Source of the DNA: Larimichthys crocea
Lineage: Eukaryota; Chordata; Actinopteri; Sciaenidae
Direction: 5' to 3'
DNA length: 64,000 nt
Assembly (NCBI RefSeq): GCF_000972845.2
Contig: NC_040016.1
Coordinates: forward strand, 17,026,368 to 17,090,367
Translations under genes and position numbers: made by a program
In this document: positions 23,795 through 34,940 of the stretch, piece by piece
Layout of the letters: each line of letters begins with the position of its first letter
How positions within the stretch are numbered: position 1 is the stretch's first letter
The notes under the pieces: generated by a model
What the model was told of the DNA's origin: nothing
Seen by the model: the letters and a program-made list of their open reading frames with translations, nothing else
The model's database searches: none

Positions 23795-24690
23795 ATTAGG
23801 GATGTCAAAATGTTGGAAAGCAAAATGAATAGACCCTGACACCCATTAACCGCTATCTAACTGGTTAAAGAAATAACGCAACTAGATTTCAAATGCTGCC
23901 TTTTTTTTTAGTCCGGGGCCAAACTGACTCAATGAGAGTGCCAGACAGAAAGGCTCCGAGTCAGGAGCACACTGGATTATCTCCCAGTCAGCACTGACGA
24001 TGTGACATGTTGTGATGCAGCTTTTGCTTGTGAGAGCTTTCCAGCAGTCGAGTTCAGAGCTAACTTCGCCCTGGCTAGCTTGACTTTTAGCTCATCATTC
24101 TTATCAAAGCGTTTTTTTAGTGCGTTTAGTCACAGTGGATTACTTACCAAACTAGATCTTTGAATCCTTCGCCCTCTACCACACTTAATGGCAGATGGCC
24201 TCGAACAGACACACATCGCTTTACCCAGGCTGCTCGCTTAATTTCAACATTTATTTATCACATAAAAAAAACAAGTATAGTAACATATATTTCCATGAGC
24301 TCCTACAATACATTCTGAATGAAATGAATCAGTAATAATAGTTAATAAGTGATGATAGTATAATAATGATAATGGTATTATTAACAAAAAAAGACTACAA
24401 CAGTAGCAATAAGGATTATTTAAATTTCTAGTGGCCTGAAGGTAGAAGGTCAGGTCTGGTGTATCTGGAACCTTCTACCTTATTGTAGCTGGGAGAAAAG
24501 TCTGTTATCCGGGTGGCTGCGATCCTTAATGATTCCTCTAGCCTGATTTTTGCAGCGTCTGCAAAGCAGCAAAGCTGTTAAGGGAGTTTGTATGCAAATT
24601 AACCTAAAGACCAAGATGTGTATCCAGTCAACAATATTCCCCTGTGGGTAACAGATTAATGGTTAACCGTTGATTTTCCTAATGTGAATG
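23795..24690. mobile_element. Possible remnant of a hAT-like element
   Basis: The left end has AATTAGGGATGTCAAAATG and the right end ATTAATGGTTAACCGTTGAT followed by TTTTCCTAATG. The ends could be degraded inverted repeats (ATTAGG...TCAA against the complement of TTGATTTTCCTAAT). ACCCATTAACCGCT and CTAACTGGTTAA inside echo the right end. These words resemble fish hAT elements with 'ggttaacc' ends. I found no clean target-site duplication, and another repeat seems to lie inside (24425-24565). Weak call. Confidence 0.28.
24425..24565 (+). repeat. Diverged fragment of a LINE-like fish repeat
   Basis: GTGGCCTGAAGGTAGAAG, then GGGTGGCTGCGATCCTTAAT and GATTCCTCTAGCCTG, then TTGCAGCGTCTGC occur in the order I remember for a widespread teleost retroposon segment (GGGTGACTGGGGTCCTTGAT-type core). 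The copy is old. The family could not be named. Confidence 0.4.
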
Positions 24691-25599
24691 TACATTAAAT
24701 GTGAGAGTGGTTGTCCTGCTAAATGCATGCCACAGGCCACTGCATCAGTGAACAAATGGGAACGTTTCTTAAATATATTAATTATAAAAAAACAGTGGAA
24801 TTTTTATTAAGCTTTTGGTCACAGTCACAGGTTGTCATTTGTTTTTGTTTTTTTAATGGATGTCAGTCTTCAGTGTTTGGGTCTAAATCTGAGCCTGCCA
24901 GAGGGCAGCTGTCAGGGAATAAGAGAGGAGACTGAAGTGCTGTGCTACCCTCATCTCTCAGGTCTTTTTTTGTTAACCTAAATGAACTGTAAGAAAAGCT
25001 CAGTGCATGATTGTCAAAACTAGAAGAGGACCAGTGTGGACCTGGGTCAGTTTGGCCAAACCATGCAGTCAAGTGGACAACATTGCCAGGATCAAGTGGA
25101 GCAACAGCAGAAAGTTAGTTGAGTCTACTGCAATTCTGCTAAGGTCTGCTCTTGGTTGATAACCAAACACAGTAAACATTGTTTTCTTAATTTGACTCTC
25201 AGTGGAGAGAGAGAGAGAGACAGGAAATATGGGGGAATAGAGAGGGGGTATGATACGCAGCAGCAAGGTCCCAAGGCTAGCAGGGCTCCCCGTCAATTCC
25301 CTCAATTAATAAATTAATTGTGAATCTAATCAGCAAATATTTTCCCATCAATGTAATCATCACTTGCAGCACTAAATGGTAGTTGAACTCAAAACTTACA
25401 TTCACAGTCATCTCAGCGAACAACATGTTGTGACTGTTCTGGCTTGATTCAGCATATTTAGTGGGACGTGCATACAGATCTTTGCTGATGACATATGAGA
25501 AAGAGAACTAGACCAGCTGTACATCTTGTTGGCTGTACATCAACATGTACATTCATAGTATATTTTCTGTGAACTAAGGGTTTTCAGCTTCTTTCACAG
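24691..25599. other. Gene-free stretch with short GA run
   Basis: A (GA)n run lies at 25205-25220. CTCAATTAATAAATTAATTG at 25301-25320 is a homeodomain-like cluster. No gene. Confidence 0.45.
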
Positions 25600-25920
25600 A
25601 TGGCCTCAGTGTACGGACTATGCTTTTATTATCTCAACTCGTTGATTTAGCTGCTACAGAGCTGGAGTTAATTCCATCACGATAGCACGGAGGATTTGAT
25701 AACTTAGAGTAGAGGTTTAGAGGTTCTGCCTTTACCACAGACAGTTTCTTAATGCATCTTTGCTGCCGCCTGGCACTAATGGTCAAGAGTGGCTACTAAT
25801 ACTCTACTGCTGGATATTTAATCACCCAATCAATCTTACCTGTGACAAAGGCTCCTTAGCTGCACTTGGCAAGAACATCTCTGCCTGCAATCTCCACCAC
25901 ATTTCCCCCGTCAATGGAAC
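25600..25920. promoter_or_regulatory. Candidate conserved non-coding element
   Basis: Unique sequence with CTTTTATTATCTCAACTCG, GAGTTAATTCCATCACG, TTCTTAATGCATCTTTGC and GGATATTTAATCACCCAATC. There is no repeat identity and no open frame worth noting. Texture resembles vertebrate regulatory DNA. Not tested for conservation. Confidence 0.25.
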
Positions 25921-26260
25921 AGGAGAATAGGTAGAGAGGGGAGAAAGAAGGGAGGCGAGGGGGAGTGGAGAGGAGATGGGAAGAGAGAGGAGGAGGAGGA
26001 GGGGGTGTTTAATCTACTGATTCAATTCCTGCCAATGCCCGTCACTCTCCCTTTCTGTAAGGGAGGGCAAATGGAGCATGCAGCCCAAAACACCCAGACC
26101 AAATCACATTTTCTCTCAACTTCTCTCTCTCTCTCATGGTCTCCCTTGCATCTCTATGTCTATCTCTCGCTCCATCTCTCACTCTCACTCCGTCTTTCTG
26201 CCGCATTTTTCTCACTTTCCGTCGCCCGCTCGCTGACTGACTCCCACACCCCACATCCTT
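25921..26260. repeat. Purine tract followed by pyrimidine (TC-rich) tract
   Basis: A long purine-rich block (about 25917-26008, with GGAGGAGGAGGA near 25990) is followed by a pyrimidine-rich block (about 26110-26235, with (TC)n at 26121-26136). The open frames over it on both strands are artefacts of composition. A mirror-like purine/pyrimidine switch of this type can adopt unusual DNA structures. That is inference. Confidence 0.55.
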
Positions 26261-26539
26261 CAGCCCTGTGAAAATGAAAAACCTTTGAATCCAGCACTCA
26301 TCTGGAAGAATTTGTAACCTGCAGAATTTGTGTTTGTTGGTTTAGATTGCCATTTAGACACCCAGACCACCAAAACAAACCTGAAAAATGAGACATCCAG
26401 AGCCCTGAAGTCAACCTGCAAAAATAATCACTCACTCAATCCATTTAGTACATCAATAATAAATGTTATAGGTGATGGAGTTCATTCAGTCAGACACATT
26501 CTTCTAAGAAAAGTAAAGTGGGGAAACTTTTCCTAATTT
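26261..26539. other. Short unique stretch
   Basis: Nothing recognised. Confidence 0.4.
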
Positions 26540-27060
26540 TCAGCCAGCTTTGTATCATTACAATGTGGGTAGTTTATGCAGATGGTCTTTTTGCCTGCAC
26601 CAAGGGGTCCATTTGTGTGTTTTGATAGTTGTTGGAACTACAAATTGTACTTTCACATTTCTACATGCCCATGGATGCTACAATGGACAATGGACAGCCA
26701 GGTCAGGGGTGGTAAAATTCAAACCTTCAAAGATATGTATGAATTAAGATTATCTTGCTATTTTGCTTCAGATGTTTTCAGAAACATATTTTAGTTCCTT
26801 AAGTAATATTTGAGATTTGAGATTTGTGACCAGGCCTGCAGTTTTTTTCCTGAAATGGAGGATTGCACATACGCAATACAGATCTGAGGGGATGTAACAG
26901 TTCACAAAACCCCAATCAAACTGTCAAGATCGCCTATTTAATGCTTCAGATGTTTCCAGAAACATATTTTAGTGTACTGTTTAACTACAATGCAAGAAAA
27001 TGTGTGACCAGGCTGCTGGCTGCCATTTTTAATGCACACTAGCCAAACCAAATGCCATCC
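26540..27060. repeat. Dispersed repeat with internal 178-bp duplication
   Basis: GCTTCAGATGTTTTCAGAAA at 26765 recurs, one base changed, at 26943. GTGACCAGGC at 26826 recurs at 27004. Both pairs are exactly 178 bp apart, so a unit of that length has been duplicated and has diverged. I recognise the words AACATATTTTAGTGTACTGT as part of a fish dispersed repeat. The boundaries are uncertain. Confidence 0.55.
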
Positions 27061-27240
27061 AACTCATAGTACATGATCCATTGTGGCACAGTGCATTCTG
27101 GTTATTGTAGGATTTACACCTTTGAAACAAAAGTTGAAAATCCACAGGTGAAATTCCTCCTTAAAAGTACTCAAAAGTGACATTTTGGGAAATGTTATGA
27201 TAATAAGATCAATACCACCTTTAATCAGTATATCAACATA

Positions 27241-27535
27241 GTCTTATCAAGCAACTAGACTCCAGGAAGTCACATGCACATAATGCCCCACAACACCACT
27301 TGTTTTTACATGTTGTTTTTGGTCAGATTAAACTAAAAACAAAAATGTGTTAATTAATGAGCGTTTAAGTAGCTGGTAGGTGCATTTTGTTACCTTCATA
27401 GAGAACAGACGAGCTGTTCTCCTGTTTCTTCTTTCATGCTAAGCTAAGCTAGCCAGCTGTTGGCTCCAGCTTCAGATTTAACTAAGAAATAAGATGGTAT
27501 CGATCGTCTCATCGTGCGCTCAGAATGAATGTTTA
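27241..27535 (-). repeat. Dispersed fish repeat ('atgctaagctaagctagcc')
   Basis: In order: AGACTCCAGGAAGTCAC, TGTGTTAATTAATGAGCG, TAGCTGGTAGGTGCATTTTG, ATGCTAAGCTAAGCTAGCCA, GATGGTATCGATCGTCTCAT. I know this order from many percomorph genomes. A short piece in the opposite direction is at 54205-54300. Probably non-coding and old. Confidence 0.65.
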
Positions 27536-27979
27536 TATATAACATTAATATTCACACTTGCTTCTCGACATCCTGTGTATTTGAAAAAAATGTTTGGAAT
27601 AGTAATGGACAGGCATAATAACAGTGATCTGCGAATATGTTCATGAGGTCCTGCTCATTGTACTCATTACATAATTATGTTGCAATTCTACCGATGACAT
27701 TAATAAGTGTTTCCGATGATGGACTGCTACGGGACTTTTATGATACATTTCCACTGACGTGACGTATAAATAGGTCTACAAGGGTAAATATATGTTGTGA
27801 AATGATGACTCTTTTATTATGCTTCTGTATAATATTACTCTAGCCTCTAATCGTTCACTGGAGCCACACTGCTTTTAACCTGGTTCTGCACCTTGCACAG
27901 TAAGAAAGGTGGATATGCAGTAAGGGTAAACCGCTCCCAAAAGACACATACAGTAGGATGAATTACTGTAATATTTTTT
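27536..27979. other. Unique AT-rich stretch
   Basis: No feature supported. Confidence 0.45.
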
Positions 27980-28015
27980 TTCTTCTTCTTCTTCTTCTTC
28001 TTTTTCTTCTTCTTC
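27980..28015. repeat. (TTC)n simple repeat
   Basis: About eleven TTC units with one TTTTTC interruption. The poly-Glu frame on the minus strand is an artefact. Confidence 0.93.
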
Positions 28016-28239
28016 TGTTTTAATTGTGTTATTCATAAACTGTAAATTCCCATGCTGCTGGTACATCTTTCAGCGGAGTGCCTGGCTTTGTTTTCATCCA
28101 GCATTCATTATAGTTTGACAGATACAATATAGTGCGTCTCAAAGTAAAATTCAATGTCAAAATCAGAGACCACATATAAATCTAAAAGCATACATATAGT
28201 ATGTAATTAGTAAAATGTCTGGGTCTCACTGTATCAGCT

Positions 28240-28610
28240 TTGCGTTACAATCCTAGAGATGAAGCGGCTTTATTCATCCTCTTGCCAGCTTACTGAGTTG
28301 ACACATTAGCATACATGCCTTATGTTCTGTATTTTTTCTCTGTCCTCTTTTCATCTGTGCAGAGCCTGAGGCTGAAAGTGCGACTGTGCCGCTATAAGCT
28401 TTGTCACCCTCACATGGGGCCCCATGGCTAGCCACGCTTGCTCTCTCTTCAGTCCTCTCATTTACACCCGGCATAATTAAGAGCTTCGACCCTAAAAAGC
28501 TGGTGAGTGTTGTAGAAACAACTCCCAGAGGATTTCACATTGAAGCTGCCAAAGCAGCCGAGGGAGTGAAGTCAGAAATAATGGTGCAAACTTTCAGTGA
28601 ATAAGACTTC
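28240..28610. promoter_or_regulatory. Candidate conserved non-coding element
   Basis: Unique sequence, GC-richer than its flanks (28365-28580), with GGCATAATTAAGAGCTTCG near 28470. The small open frames on both strands (28274-28474 minus, 28401-28604 plus) have no domains. A GTGAGTGTTG after AAAGCTG (28503) is donor-like but has no matching acceptor and open frame. I call it a possible regulatory block only. Confidence 0.22.
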
Positions 28611-28822
28611 CTATATGGTGGAATTACAGCGCTTAGGAGATCCAATAAGCATGAAAATCCAGTCGAAGACAAGCAGTTGATATGAAACATACCATTACAA
28701 CTGCTTGTCAGCATACCCAGACTCAGAATTATACTATTGGCTGTAAAGATGTTTTGATGATCTTTTTGGTTTCTGTTTCATTATACATCTCTAGATATCA
28801 ATATATAATCCAATAAACTTTG
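28611..28822. other. Unique stretch
   Basis: Nothing recognised. Confidence 0.4.
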
Positions 28823-29059
28823 CATCCATTCATTATCGGGAACTGCTTATCCTCATCAGGTGGTGCTGGAGCCTATCCCAGCTGACCATGGGTGAGAAAC
28901 AGCACACAACATGGACATCCACACCTACGGCCAATTTTAGAGTCACCACTTAACCTATTAAGTGCATGTCTTTGGACTTTGGGTGGAAGCCAAAGTACCT
29001 TGAGAGAACCAAAGCACAGGGGGAACATGCAAACTTGACACAGAATGCAGAAAGGTTCT
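28823..29059 (-). repeat. Near-complete GGATGGAT-tailed fish repeat
   Basis: It starts CATCCATTCATTATCGGGAA and continues CTGGAGCCTATCCCAGCTGA, CCAATTTTAGAGTCACCACT, GCATGTCTTTGGACTTTGGG, GGGGAACATGCAAACTTGAC and CAGAATGCAGAAAGG. This is the most complete copy of the family seen in pieces at 5975, 39785 and 58561. It is known to me as one of the most frequent non-coding repeats of teleosts, probably the 3' part of a LINE or a derived SINE. No target-site duplication is evident. Confidence 0.75.
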
Positions 29060-29207
29060 GACGACTATTGATAGTGTAAGTTAAAAGTTATTTGTTCAAA
29101 AAGGTTCATCTTTGCAATGCAAAGTTCGTAACAATTGTAGATAGAGTGTGAGGAGTGATGTGCCAGTGATGTTGTGCTCTGAATCAGCACTCATGGAACG
29201 CCTCAAT

Positions 29208-29354
29208 AAGTCGGAACTAACTGTTATGTGAAGGAACATAACTACCCACTACTCACACACCGGTGATGACTCAGGTGGATGGCCTGAGTCATCGCCACAT
29301 CACATGTGTGCGAGGGGTAGTTATGTTCCTTCATACAACAGTTAGTTCCGACTT
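29208..29354. repeat. 147-bp foldback (inverted repeat) element
   Basis: Perfect 18-bp ends, AAGTCGGAACTAACTGTT at 29208-29225 and its complement at 29337-29354, continue inward with few mismatches through GAAGGAACATAACTACCC and its complement. At the tip, GGTGATGACTCAGG (29262-29275) pairs with CCTGAGTCATCGCC (29283-29296) across a 7-base loop. The tip carries TGACTCA (29267-29273) and TGAGTCA (29285-29291), AP-1-type sites. It could be a foldback MITE, or a transcribed hairpin precursor. No clear target-site duplication flanks it. Confidence 0.85.
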
Positions 29355-30590
29355 TTGTGTTTCAGAAAAAAAAAAAAAGCCTACATACCTACAAATGTGA
29401 GTTCTGTGTGGCTGTTCATTATTTTCATGCACACGATCAAATTAGAGGTTGAACTTTGGAACGAGCATGCTGTTATGCTCAAGAAAATGTGTCGATTGTA
29501 TGAACAAATAATGACATTACTATTATTATTTGATTGTCTGTGCTGTGCAATTTCAGGGGCTGTGGAGAAAAAAGGAGCTAATCAGAATTACAAATGAAAA
29601 AACGTTTAATAAAACAGATGCAGCTAAAGAAATGTGGGAGTACGTTTTTATTTATTCAAGTAATATTTTTCACACGCTTACTATACTATGAATGTAATGT
29701 AATTGCCTGTACACCTACATCTTTGTCAATGTTGTTTGTTTTAGATAAACATTTATTAAAGCCTACTTACAGTATCCTTTCCGAAACATTTGGAACAACA
29801 GGTTTATAATTGAGGCACTCGAATTTGATGATCATAGACATTTATAAAAAACAAATTAATGTGATATGATCTACTAGACAGACTACAGAAACACTCCACT
29901 CAGCGTTGGATAGAAATAGGAAACCGCTCCATGAATGTTTTGCTTTTTTTATTTGCTAATAATAAAATAATATAATTACAGTCTGTGTTTAGCAAATACA
30001 TGTGGTTTCCCAACCTCAGGGTTGTCAGAATTCAGACTCATTTTTCACATTCATACACTCTCTTATGAAACACTAGCAGGCCATGGGTGGACAAAACACA
30101 GAGTGCAGAAATAAAGGATCAGATTTTGTTTTCTTTATTTTAACTGACCTCAATCCATTAACATATGGCATGATACCACTTCTGAGATCTCCGGGGATCA
30201 GGTGAGATAGTTCACCTGTACATCCACACATCCCAGTCTGCTCCCAAAAGGCTTTTTGCAGTGAAGTAAAAATGTCAGACGACTTCCTATCTCCTACTGA
30301 ATCATAGTGGTCATTTTACACCGTTTTAACATCTAACAAATGCTGCAGGATAGTTGCTACAAATCACAAGGTGGAATAAAATACATGAGGCAAAACAGTT
30401 TTCTTTAAAGCGCCAACTTCACGGGTATTAGTCATTAGGTAGCTCTTTTACTGAGATTGTTACTACTTTGACTTCAAACAAGTAAACGGCTCGGTCGCTT
30501 GGACAAATAAATTCTGGACACTTAGATGTTTCGTTATTCAAGTCTGAAGTGAACCTCCTATAATCCACAGGATAATGAACAAGGCCTGTA
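29355..30590. other. Gene-free stretch, AT-rich
   Basis: A 13-base A-run at 29366-29378 follows the foldback. No gene or recognised repeat. GATCTCCGGGGATC at 30186-30199 is a short palindrome. Confidence 0.5.
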
Positions 30591-31070
30591 TTATATGCCA
30601 ACAACCTGTGACCCCCCCCTTATTATTCCCTCAACAAGAGAACCGATACTAACAGTAAGATTACAGACAACACACATGTATACACTCAGCGGCTGGCAGG
30701 CGGGCTACACAATGTGCCGCATAACAACACACTCACACCCAGTACACAGGCTGGAGAGATCCCCGGCGTCGGAGATTAAAGAGGTGACCCTTATTTCCCA
30801 CAGGAGCACTTACATCCCGTCTCCCTCTATTCCCTCCCCAGCCTCAAATCCCCACTGAATACATGATCATTGCTGAGACGGCGACCTGGAGGATTGGATG
30901 TAAACATCCCAGAGAGCGAGGAAGAGAAGCTGGATCCTCAGAGCTCCTCTATCAACTTGATGGGAGGTGTTATTTCTTAAGCAGGCAGCCAATATCCATG
31001 CGATCTGTCAAGGACAGGGAGAGGATGGCGGACGGGACACAGCCCTAGACAGCATAATGTCCTTGGTGGG
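30591..31070. promoter_or_regulatory. GC-richer unique block, possibly regulatory
   Basis: Local composition is clearly more GC-rich than around it (for example CGGCTGGCAGGCGGGC near 30689 and GATCCCCGGCGTCGGAG near 30758). Open frames on the plus strand (30595-30858, 30863-31048) are interrupted, overlap in different frames and have no domains. It is either a conserved non-coding block or an old untranslated exon. I cannot decide. Confidence 0.22.
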
Positions 31071-31199
31071 TGCATATGTGCATAAATACACACACATACA
31101 TACACACAGCAATCTTGAGGTTCTTTCACAATTTAACAATAAGAGGGATTGAGGACCTCCATCCTGGAAACCCCATGTCATTACACAAAGGGGATTACA
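31071..31199. repeat. Short AC/ACAT-rich run
   Basis: ACACACACATACATACACAC-type run at about 31088-31107. The rest is unique. Confidence 0.6.
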
Positions 31200-31440
31200 C
31201 TCTGGATTGTGAATGAATGATTACATTCAAATCACAGCATAAGAACGACTGAAGGGCAACCAATTACTGACACTGTCGACATTACACTCCACCTTATTCT
31301 GTGCAGGTATCCCTGAGAGCAGAAATTAGATATATGAGTCATTGCACTCCCCCACACAGCAGCTTTCTGGATTGTCAGCAGCGGACACATCTGCTTGTCA
31401 CATTTAACTGATGTCACTTAGTATCACTGTCATCCTCAAA
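31200..31440. promoter_or_regulatory. Candidate conserved non-coding element
   Basis: Unique balanced sequence with GAATGAATGATTACATTC, ACCAATTACTGACACTGTCG and GATATATGAGTCATTGCACT. No repeat and no coding frame. Inference from texture only. Confidence 0.25.
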
Positions 31441-32623
31441 TAAAGGGTTAATTGTAAATATATGTAATATACAGTACTATTGCACACTTCCGAATCAATA
31501 CAGGCTGAACATGTAGTCTTGATGATACAGGTATGAACATAACAAGCTTGTATATTTCAGGGTATGTGCACTACAAACATCAGTATAGGCGTACATTCTC
31601 TTTTGTGCATAAAAACAGAAGAAAATAATGTGAATTTACGTTAACACGTCTTTTTCCAAGCATTTGCATTGTAGCCTGGCTAAAACCCAGCTAGCTAATA
31701 TTTGATTGTCAACTACAACAAATCTTTCAATTTTTGTCCCGTTTAAGAAAACACTAATCAGCATCAAAAAGCCACATCAGGATAAACAGTTAGTTAAAGT
31801 TAGTTAAGTTAAATATGCAAGCTACTTGTGTTAGCCAGGTGTTCTGTTGGGACATCAGAGGGGGCCCAGGCCGTGTTAATGAGATGCACAGTATCACGCT
31901 GGTGAGCATGTGCTGTGCGTACCACATATTGGCATCTAAGTACCCAGAATGAAACAAACTCATTGGGGTGTAACATTGTTTACAGTTTACGAAAAATGTT
32001 TCCAGTTTAGGAGATGAAGTAACTAAAGTTCAGTGAAGTTGTTGGTCAGTGAAGAAATATTCCCGGAAACAACGTGTGAATTCCACGCCGAGGAAGTCAC
32101 ACAAGCACACAGGCACTTTTCCCTCTCCTCATTAGCAAAGGTGAGAGCACCTTGGATCAGAATGACCTACTGTATAATTCCACTGATGGAACAAGAAAAG
32201 TGGGAAATAAAGTCCCTGGTTAATCTACGGTTCATGAGCTCTTCTCTGGTGAAAAAGACAGAATAATGTTTGCCAACACACAACCATCCATTGCACAATC
32301 TTGAGCGAGAGGCATCCCTTCAAATGTATCAGTGAACATGTTTTTAGGTAGCATAAACCCATATGTGAGGAGCAATTAAGAAGAAAATCACTGTTTTCAT
32401 GAATGCGCAGTCAGGTGTTCTGATCAGATCCATCTGCTGTGTTGGTTGGGTGGCTGTGTTGTATGTAAAAAGTTATATCCTGTTGTTCTTGATTATTGTT
32501 TTCACAGTAATTTATCTGATGTTCCTGCAAACCATCTGCCCATAACACAGTGGACATTAAAAGAAGCCAGTGCCACCGAAAGTGACAAATAGTGCCATAT
32601 AGCCAGAGGGTTTTATCTTGGCA
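31441..32623. other. Gene-free stretch
   Basis: TTAGTTAAAGTTAGTTAAGTT at 31791-31811 is a small tandem. The open frame 32033-32266 has no domain. Nothing else. Confidence 0.45.
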
Positions 32624-33040
32624 TCAAGATAATTGGCCATGAGTCAGTCCCTTCAAGAATTTAATCTGGTTGCTTTTCTGTAGCCAGACTTGTCGGATGA
32701 AGAGCGTTGTTGGGTCATCATTCTTTAAATGTTGGCTCAGGTACCCCCTTGGTCTGGGAGTAGCTGGTTTATTGTCAGGGCCAGTGGGGGATGTCAGGGG
32801 CCAGGAGGACTGTTGAGCTGAGAGTCCCAGCTTCACGGCTTGCTGCTCCCGCCTCTGCGACCCACAGCACAGAGTGCATGGCTTCGAGCAAGGACACCAG
32901 AGAGAGCTGTGCGTGTGTAGGTGTGCTTTCAATTCGTGTTTGTGTGTAATTAACAAAGAGCAGGCAGGGCAGCTTGTGCATGCAGTGTCTGTGTCCTCTC
33001 TAATTAATCTTTATGTAGCTTAATTAACAAAATACCCCAA
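32624..33040. promoter_or_regulatory. Candidate regulatory block
   Basis: The GC-richer left part (32740-32920) is followed by TGTGTAATTAACAAAGAG (32943-32960) and CTCTAATTAATC with CTTAATTAACAAAATACC (33000-33036), three TAATTA-type sites within 100 bases. Two minus-strand open frames overlap the GC-rich part but have no domains. Regulatory reading is inference. Confidence 0.27.
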
Positions 33041-33289
33041 AGGTGGATTGCATCACTAAGTAAAATCCAAAAATTGTGCCATGTTCCTCGAAAACAAGCA
33101 CTACATTATATCTTTTTTGTCTCATTAACGTTTTACGAGTTTTTCATCTACCCAACAAGATGCAGTTTGTGACTGCAAACACAACCGAGCCCGAGACAAT
33201 CTGAAATGCATTCATCTGAAGTATGGTGGCATTTCTCCAGATGTATAATTCATGGCACACACCTGTTTTCGACAGTTGCCTCCCCCTCC
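33041..33289. other. Unique stretch
   Basis: Nothing recognised. Confidence 0.4.
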
Positions 33290-33610
33290 ACACTCCCTCT
33301 TTGTTTTGTATTCTGCCATGTTCCTTCCCCGTGCAATAATTATTCATTACAAGGGCCTTCAATCCACTGTGACAGAGCTCCATTATGATGAAGTGGGCTT
33401 TGTTTGAGCTCGCACAGCTGGACATTCTGAATGCGAAGAAAATCCACGTCTGCAGGTGTAATGCTGATACACTTTAGCATCTCTTCTCATAAATATGAAA
33501 TGTCCTGTCATTTTTCAGCCTGATACATTCACAATGACGCCCCGGATCAAAAGCAGATCTCCACTGCGTTAATATCTCACTCATTATGGGAAACTAAACT
33601 GTGAGGCAAA
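33290..33610. promoter_or_regulatory. Candidate conserved non-coding element
   Basis: Includes GTGCAATAATTATTCATTAC (33331-33350), GCTCCATTATGATGAAGTGG (33377-33396), CATAAATATGAAATGTCC and GCGTTAATATCTCACTCATT. It is unique, with no simple repeats. This is among the more enhancer-like stretches. Conservation unproven. Confidence 0.3.
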
Positions 33611-34067
33611 GATAGCACACATGTGCAAAGACAGTGTTACTAAAGCTTTAACCTTAAAACTGAATGTATTTGGTGTTGCTGTCTGTGTTCTGTATTTACT
33701 TACTTGAAATCACCTGAGACTAAAATGACACCACCACCGACTCATGACACTTGTCAGTGAGCAGCAAACACAATCTCTCTAGCAATATTTTGGGAAAGCC
33801 ATGACTGTGTGGAACATACTGAGTGTAACGTTGAACAGCAGAGAAGGGCATTATCCTGCAGGGGTGGTTTGAGATGCTGTTTTTTTGTTTTTTTCTCCTC
33901 CTGCAGAGACAACTTGTTACCTTTGGAGTAAATTGAAACTGACAGGAATTCAAACTGACCAAAGCAGCTGTTCTCTAAAGGAGAAACCTGCCAACGTTTA
34001 AATGCCACCTTTAAAACCGACAGAAGGTTGAGTCTTCTATAGTGAAAGGATGTTTTTTTAACAAAAT
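33611..34067. other. Unique stretch
   Basis: Two overlapping minus-strand open frames (33720-33962, 33754-34098) have no recognisable domain. No feature supported. Confidence 0.4.
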
Positions 34068-34177
34068 TAAACAGGGTCCTGCTCCACAGGCTGTGCAACT
34101 ATTAGTTATTTATGCCATTAAATAAACAGGGTCCTGCTCCACAGGCCTGGCAACTATTAGTTATTTATGCCATTAAA
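34068..34177. repeat. 55-bp tandem duplication
   Basis: Two adjacent units, 34068-34122 and 34123-34177, each begin TAAACAGGGTCCTGCTCCAC and end TTATTTATGCCATTAAA. They differ by only a few bases (CTGTGC against CCTGGC), so the duplication is young compared with the decayed repeats around it. Confidence 0.93.
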
Positions 34178-34559
34178 ATACTCCACTGTTGATATTAAAT
34201 ATAGTTAGGATCCCCCAGTGACTTGTTTAAATATCAAAGTTCAGGACTTTACTTCACAAGACTTGAAGCAACTTGCAAGCCCCAAATCAATGAATTTGTT
34301 CTACCTTTTTTTAACAATGTAAAAACTATTTCCCAGAGACAAAACCACAGAAGTAAAGCACTGAACTCTGGTCCAAAGAGCAAATAAATAGCTTCCATTG
34401 TTGTTTAGTGTTATTCATTAATAGTTAACTTTGTGGAGGTATTGGATTCCAGTAGGGAGCAAGACATTTCTTATCACGCTGATGCACTGTATCTCCTAAA
34501 TGATGAAAATAAACCATCAGTTTGATTGACTATGGAATTAGTCATCCTGTAGGCAATTA
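34178..34559. other. Unique stretch
   Basis: Nothing recognised. Confidence 0.4.
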
Positions 34560-34940
34560 CCGTAGCTGACACGCCGGAGACCCGTTTATTAACACTTACA
34601 TTAAAAGGCTACAACAGAGAAATCCTCCATCTTACAACAGCTGAACGAGCTGATCACGGAAAATAACACAAAAAGGCACGCAGCTGCAAAAATTCATGCC
34701 GTAAAAAAAAAAAAACACAACATTCTCCAAACGTGTAGAACGGGAACGGCTTCACCGCTCCTCCCTAGTAAGTGAATGTGAGAGGTAATGAGTGGAGAGG
34801 GCAGAGTTCAGGACATGAAAGAGGTTGATCTGTGTTCCCCACAGGCAGTCAGGTCCCTGGACCCCTCTCTGGGGGTCATACAGATCAGAAGCAGCCTGCT
34901 GCTGCAGGTGCAGCAAAGTAGGGCTGCTCCAGCTCCATTA
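34560..34940. promoter_or_regulatory. Candidate regulatory block with exon-like segment
   Basis: 34560-34700 is unique with CCCGTTTATTAACACTTAC. From 34800 the composition becomes GC-richer. At 34845-34907 a 63-bp segment is open in frame and bounded on the left by TGTGTTCCCCACAG and on the right by CTGCTGCAG followed by GTGCAG. It could encode 21 residues including LDPSLGVIQIRSSLLLQ, which I do not recognise. The donor is weak and no partner exon is seen, so I do not call it coding. Confidence 0.2.
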
